This document shows positions 19,038-22,066 of a stretch of DNA of 22,066 bases, piece by piece. This DNA is from Cladosporium sp. IMV 00045 (Eukaryota > Ascomycota > Dothideomycetes > Cladosporiales > Cladosporiaceae). The position numbers and the translations under genes were made by a program. Below the pieces are notes generated by a model. It made no database searches and was not told the DNA's origin. It saw nothing but the letters and a program-made list of their open reading frames with translations. The DNA lies in assembly GCA_001931905.2 (NCBI GenBank), contig MSJI02000454.1, forward strand, positions 1-22,066. The letters run 5' to 3'. Every line of letters starts with the position of its first letter. Within the stretch, counting starts at the first letter, position 1.

Positions 19038-20909
19038 AGTCACGGTGTTGCGGTGAGGAGAATCTCTTCTTCGGGACAGGATGGGATGTCTCTTAAGAGG
19101 AAGGGAGCAGTAATGCCCATGGCCTGATAAGAATATTCGAGATCAAGCTGCGACCTGCCTTGTCTCATTATGCCCAGTCTGATCGCTCTCCTGCGCAGCA
19201 GCATGACCGGGTTGTGGAGGTCACCACACGATCAGACCCAAACGACCTCTCGCTCTCGCTGTCTAGCAACAGAAGTGCGATGAGGTATGCCATGTGCTTA
19301 CAACCCGTACCACTCAGCTCAAGACACCCAGCCAAGCAAAGGAAACAAAGAAGGACCAATGCCAACGAACCTCCTCGACATCGCAACAAGATACTAGCGC
19401 ATCCACAGGCGGAGCATCTCCATCTGGGGTAAAGTGGGTTGCTGGGCAAAGGCCCTTGCTACCTCAGGTATTTCAAAGGACCAGATCCGTGATACCAAGA
19501 TGACCAGGGGCAGTGACCGGGAGAATGTGCGTATGTGATGGCACACGCTTTGCCAATCGGCAAGGTGCGCCCCTCCCGGGACAAGGCTGACGAGATGCGG
19601 CGTAAACAGGCTATATTGTGGGCGAGCCGTGGTACAGCTTGGCGCGATGCGTTTCGACGACGTAGAAAGGAAAGGCGCTGTCATTGTTCTGTCAACTGGT
19701 CTACTTTATGTTCCGAAAGGGTTGGAGGATGAAAGAAAAGAACGACTGCGTGATGTCGAGAGTCTGAAACACGAGACCTAGCAGAGATGTTGGAAGACAT
19801 GGAGCGAAACTCGGTCGTGAACATATCCAAAGCCTTGGCCAACCGATTGTCCTGGCACCATCACAGAGCGGAGCGAGATTGGAGAAAGTTCCTATCATAA
19901 TCCAAGTCAAGATACGTGAATGTATCGAACTGAGAGCTCGCGAACTCCCAACCTCGGCTGTACTCGGGTTAGGAACACATCGGATTCAGCGGTGGGAAGA
20001 AAGTAATCAGACTGAACAGACGAAGCGAGGACCGAAGCTCCCTAAGCCGGTAAGGTATGTATACGATCAGTATCTTTGTTGAAAGACGTCGTACGTTCAT
20101 GAGCGGATAGGAGCAATATCCGACCAGCCTTATCAATCCTTCGGCGTAAGAATAACATTCACTCATCATGCCACCGACGGCCCTCAAACCACAAACGACC
20201 CTTCGATCCAATGGTAATCCCGTCTACCCGGGAAGCACTGAGCACAAGATCAGAGAATGTGATGAAAGGTGGAAGGTTTTTCTCAATGATTCAACAATGA
20301 AGGACTTTAGTGAGGGTAAATATTCTATGAGAAAAACAGTAGAAAAAAGAACCCCATAGAAGCACAGTAAAAAAATCAAAAACAAAAGCCCTTCCATTCA
20401 AACCCAGCGCGAACGGGGAAAGCCATTTCGAAAACAAAGAAGCATCAGAGCGAAGAAAAGATAAGAAAGGAAAGAAATGTTTCCCATCCTCTTCCTGCTC
20501 TAGATTTTCCGTTTTTTCAAAATGGGTGTTCTCCCAATTCGTGGTTCGCTGCTGCGGCCCAAGAGATGAATGTTGAAGCCATCTCCGTGACGCCTACGCT
20601 AAATAATAATTCGAGTCAATGATGTCGTCGCCTTCGTTTTTGTTGATGTGTAATTCGCCCAAAAACCCGCAAATTGGTATCTTTTTGTTCTCAGGGATGC
20701 CCCACCCAAGATCTATGTTGAATAACGCTTCACATGCCCAGGGTGAGCGCGCCGTTAGTGGATCGCATTTGTACGCTCATGCAATCGTGTCTAGTAAAAT
20801 GTTGTTGTTGTTGATGCTTTTTTGGTGTGATTTTTTTGGTCAAAACAAACGCCAAGTCCATGCTGAAAAGAGATTAATGGTGTGTCGTCGCGAAGACCAC
20901 TCGAGTACT
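19038..20909. other. Long intergenic region: transporter promoter and SAM synthetase 3' flank
   Basis: These 1872 bp hold the 5' flank of the transporter (left) and the 3' flank of the SAM synthetase gene (right). All open frames are under 100 codons, apart from one at 20619-21419 that mainly runs antisense over the SAM synthetase exon. None shows a domain. A purine-rich tract (gaagaaaagataagaaagg) lies at about 20453-20480 and a short TTG repeat at about 20804-20812. No tRNA or other RNA gene was recognised. Confidence 0.5.
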
Positions 20910-22066
20910 CTAGTACTTGAGGGTCTTGGGCTTCTCCCAGGAGAAGTCCTGGTTGGAGAAGTGGCCGTTCTTGGCGGTCTCGCGGTAGATGGGCTTGGCG
21001 AGGTCGAGCTCCTTGACGATAACACCGGGGCGCATGTCGAAGTTGGCGTTGATGATCTCGACGAGCTCCTTGGAGCTCTTGTCGGAGGTGCCGTAGGTCT
21101 CGACGAAGACGGAGAGGGGCTCAGCGACACCAATGGCGTAGGAGAACTGGACAAGCGCACGGCGGGCGAGCTTGGAGTGGACGAGAGACTTGGCGACCCA
21201 GCGAGCGAGGTAGGCGGCAGAGCGGTCGACCTTGCTGTAGTCCTTGCCGGAGAAGGCACCACCACCGTGGGCACCCCAGCCACCGTAGGTGTCGACGATG
21301 ATCTTGCGGCCAGTAAGACCGGCGTCACCCTGGGGACCACCAATGACGAAGTAACCGGAGGGTTGGATCTGCGAGATTTGTCAGTTGGATGTTGCAAGAA
21401 GCGATCTTCGAAAAAATGACTCACGTGGTAGACGGTCTTCTCGTCAAGGTACTTGGCGGGGATGACCTGCTGGATGATCTTCTCCTTGATCTCCTTGCGG
21501 AGCTGCTCAACGGAGATGTCGGGAGAGTGCTGGGCGGAGACGACGACGGTGTCGACACGCTGGGGAACGACAGCACCGTTGTCGTGTGCGTACTCGACGG
21601 TGACCTGGGTCTTGGTGTCGGGCCTGAGCCAGGGGATGGAGCCGTCGTTGCGGGCGTCGGTCATGGCCTTGTTGAGCTTGTGGGCGAGCTGGATGGTGAG
21701 GGGGAGGTACTCGGGAGTCTCGTCGGTGGCGTATCCGAACATGATACCCTGGTCACCGGCACCAAGCTTCTCGAGAGCCTCATCGTAGTGAAGACCCTGG
21801 GCGATGTCGGGGCTCTGCTCCTCAATGGCGCAAAGGACGTTGCAAGTCTTGTAGTCGAAGCCCTTCTCGGAAGAGTCGTAGCCAATGTCCTTGATGGCGT
21901 CACGGACGACCTTCTGGTAGTCGACCTTGGTCTTGGTGGTGATCTCGCCGAAGATCATGACCATGCCGGTCTTGGTGGCAGTCTCGCAAGCGACCTTGGA
22001 GAGGGGGTCCTCCTTGAGGCAGGCATCGAGGACGGCGTCGGAGACCTGGTCGGCGATCTTATCAGG
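20910..22066 (-). CDS. S-adenosylmethionine synthetase (methionine adenosyltransferase), 5' end outside window
   Basis: Two exons are visible, 22066-21425 and 21368-20910, with a 56-nt phase-0 intron (GTGAGT ... cgcag). Together they give 366 residues. The first visible codons read [17 protein letters not shown], directly after the family's GEGH motif, so only some 20-30 N-terminal residues are missing. Family signatures follow: [30 protein letters not shown]; and, right after the intron, [20 protein letters not shown] with GGGAFSGKD, which supplies ATP/phosphate-binding residues. The enzyme joins methionine and ATP to make S-adenosylmethionine, the cell's methyl donor, in the cytosol. Codons end almost always in C or G (GTC, ACC, AAG), much more strictly than in neighbours, as expected for a highly expressed gene. 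The stop is TAG at 20910-20912. Yeast SAM1/SAM2 are the named orthologues. Confidence 0.96.

Noticed and set aside
18345..19127. 260-codon open frame on + across the transporter
   Set aside because: It is antisense to the transporter exons and intron; the minus strand carries all sugar-porter motifs.
19040..19500. CreA-type SYGGRG words upstream of the sugar transporter (near 19213 and 19425)
   Set aside because: Six-base degenerate words expected by chance at this density; no paired close sites seen.

Overview
The window looks like nuclear DNA of a filamentous ascomycete (Pezizomycotina, probably a Dothideomycete; this placing is inference). The genes are separate and monocistronic. Introns are short (47-93 nt, mostly about 60) with GTRNGT-type donors. 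The products are typical eukaryotic replication, chromatin and metabolic proteins. Nine genes can be supported, two of them cut by the window ends. No tRNA, rRNA, CRISPR array or recognisable transposon is visible.

Layout. 1-1339 (-): NASP/Hif1/Sim3-type histone chaperone, 3' end missing. 1573-3957 (+): DPB2, DNA polymerase epsilon subunit B, divergent from the chaperone across a 233-bp promoter. 3958-5238: intergenic. 5239-6195 (+): uncharacterised acidic protein. 6413-7599 (-): MYST-family (Sas2-like) histone acetyltransferase, three exons, convergent with it. 8294-9331 (-): BTB/POZ protein, three exons. 9503 to about 11065: a long, decayed tandem array with an 88-bp period. 11163-11902 (-): uncharacterised two-exon gene, possibly broken. 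11937-13499 (-): UBR7/Mlo2-like protein. 13860-16609 (+): MCM2, three exons, divergent from UBR7 across a 360-bp promoter. 17281-19037 (-): MFS sugar transporter, four exons. 20910-22066 (-): S-adenosylmethionine synthetase, 5' end missing.

How the genes fit together. Five of the nine genes (NASP-like, DPB2, MYST acetyltransferase, UBR7-like, MCM2) belong to the replication fork or to histone supply and modification. The two divergent pairs (NASP/DPB2 and UBR7/MCM2) share two exact words in their promoters. One is a 12-mer containing an MluI cell-cycle box (CACTTAACGCGT); the other is an 11-mer (TTTCACATGCA, or its complement). This suggests shared G1/S control. The transporter and SAM synthetase are ordinary metabolic genes.

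The most unusual element is the array at 9503-11065. About 18 units keep a spacing of almost exactly 88 bp while their sequence decays strongly from left to right. The best-preserved units carry a short inverted repeat. I found no known family for it.
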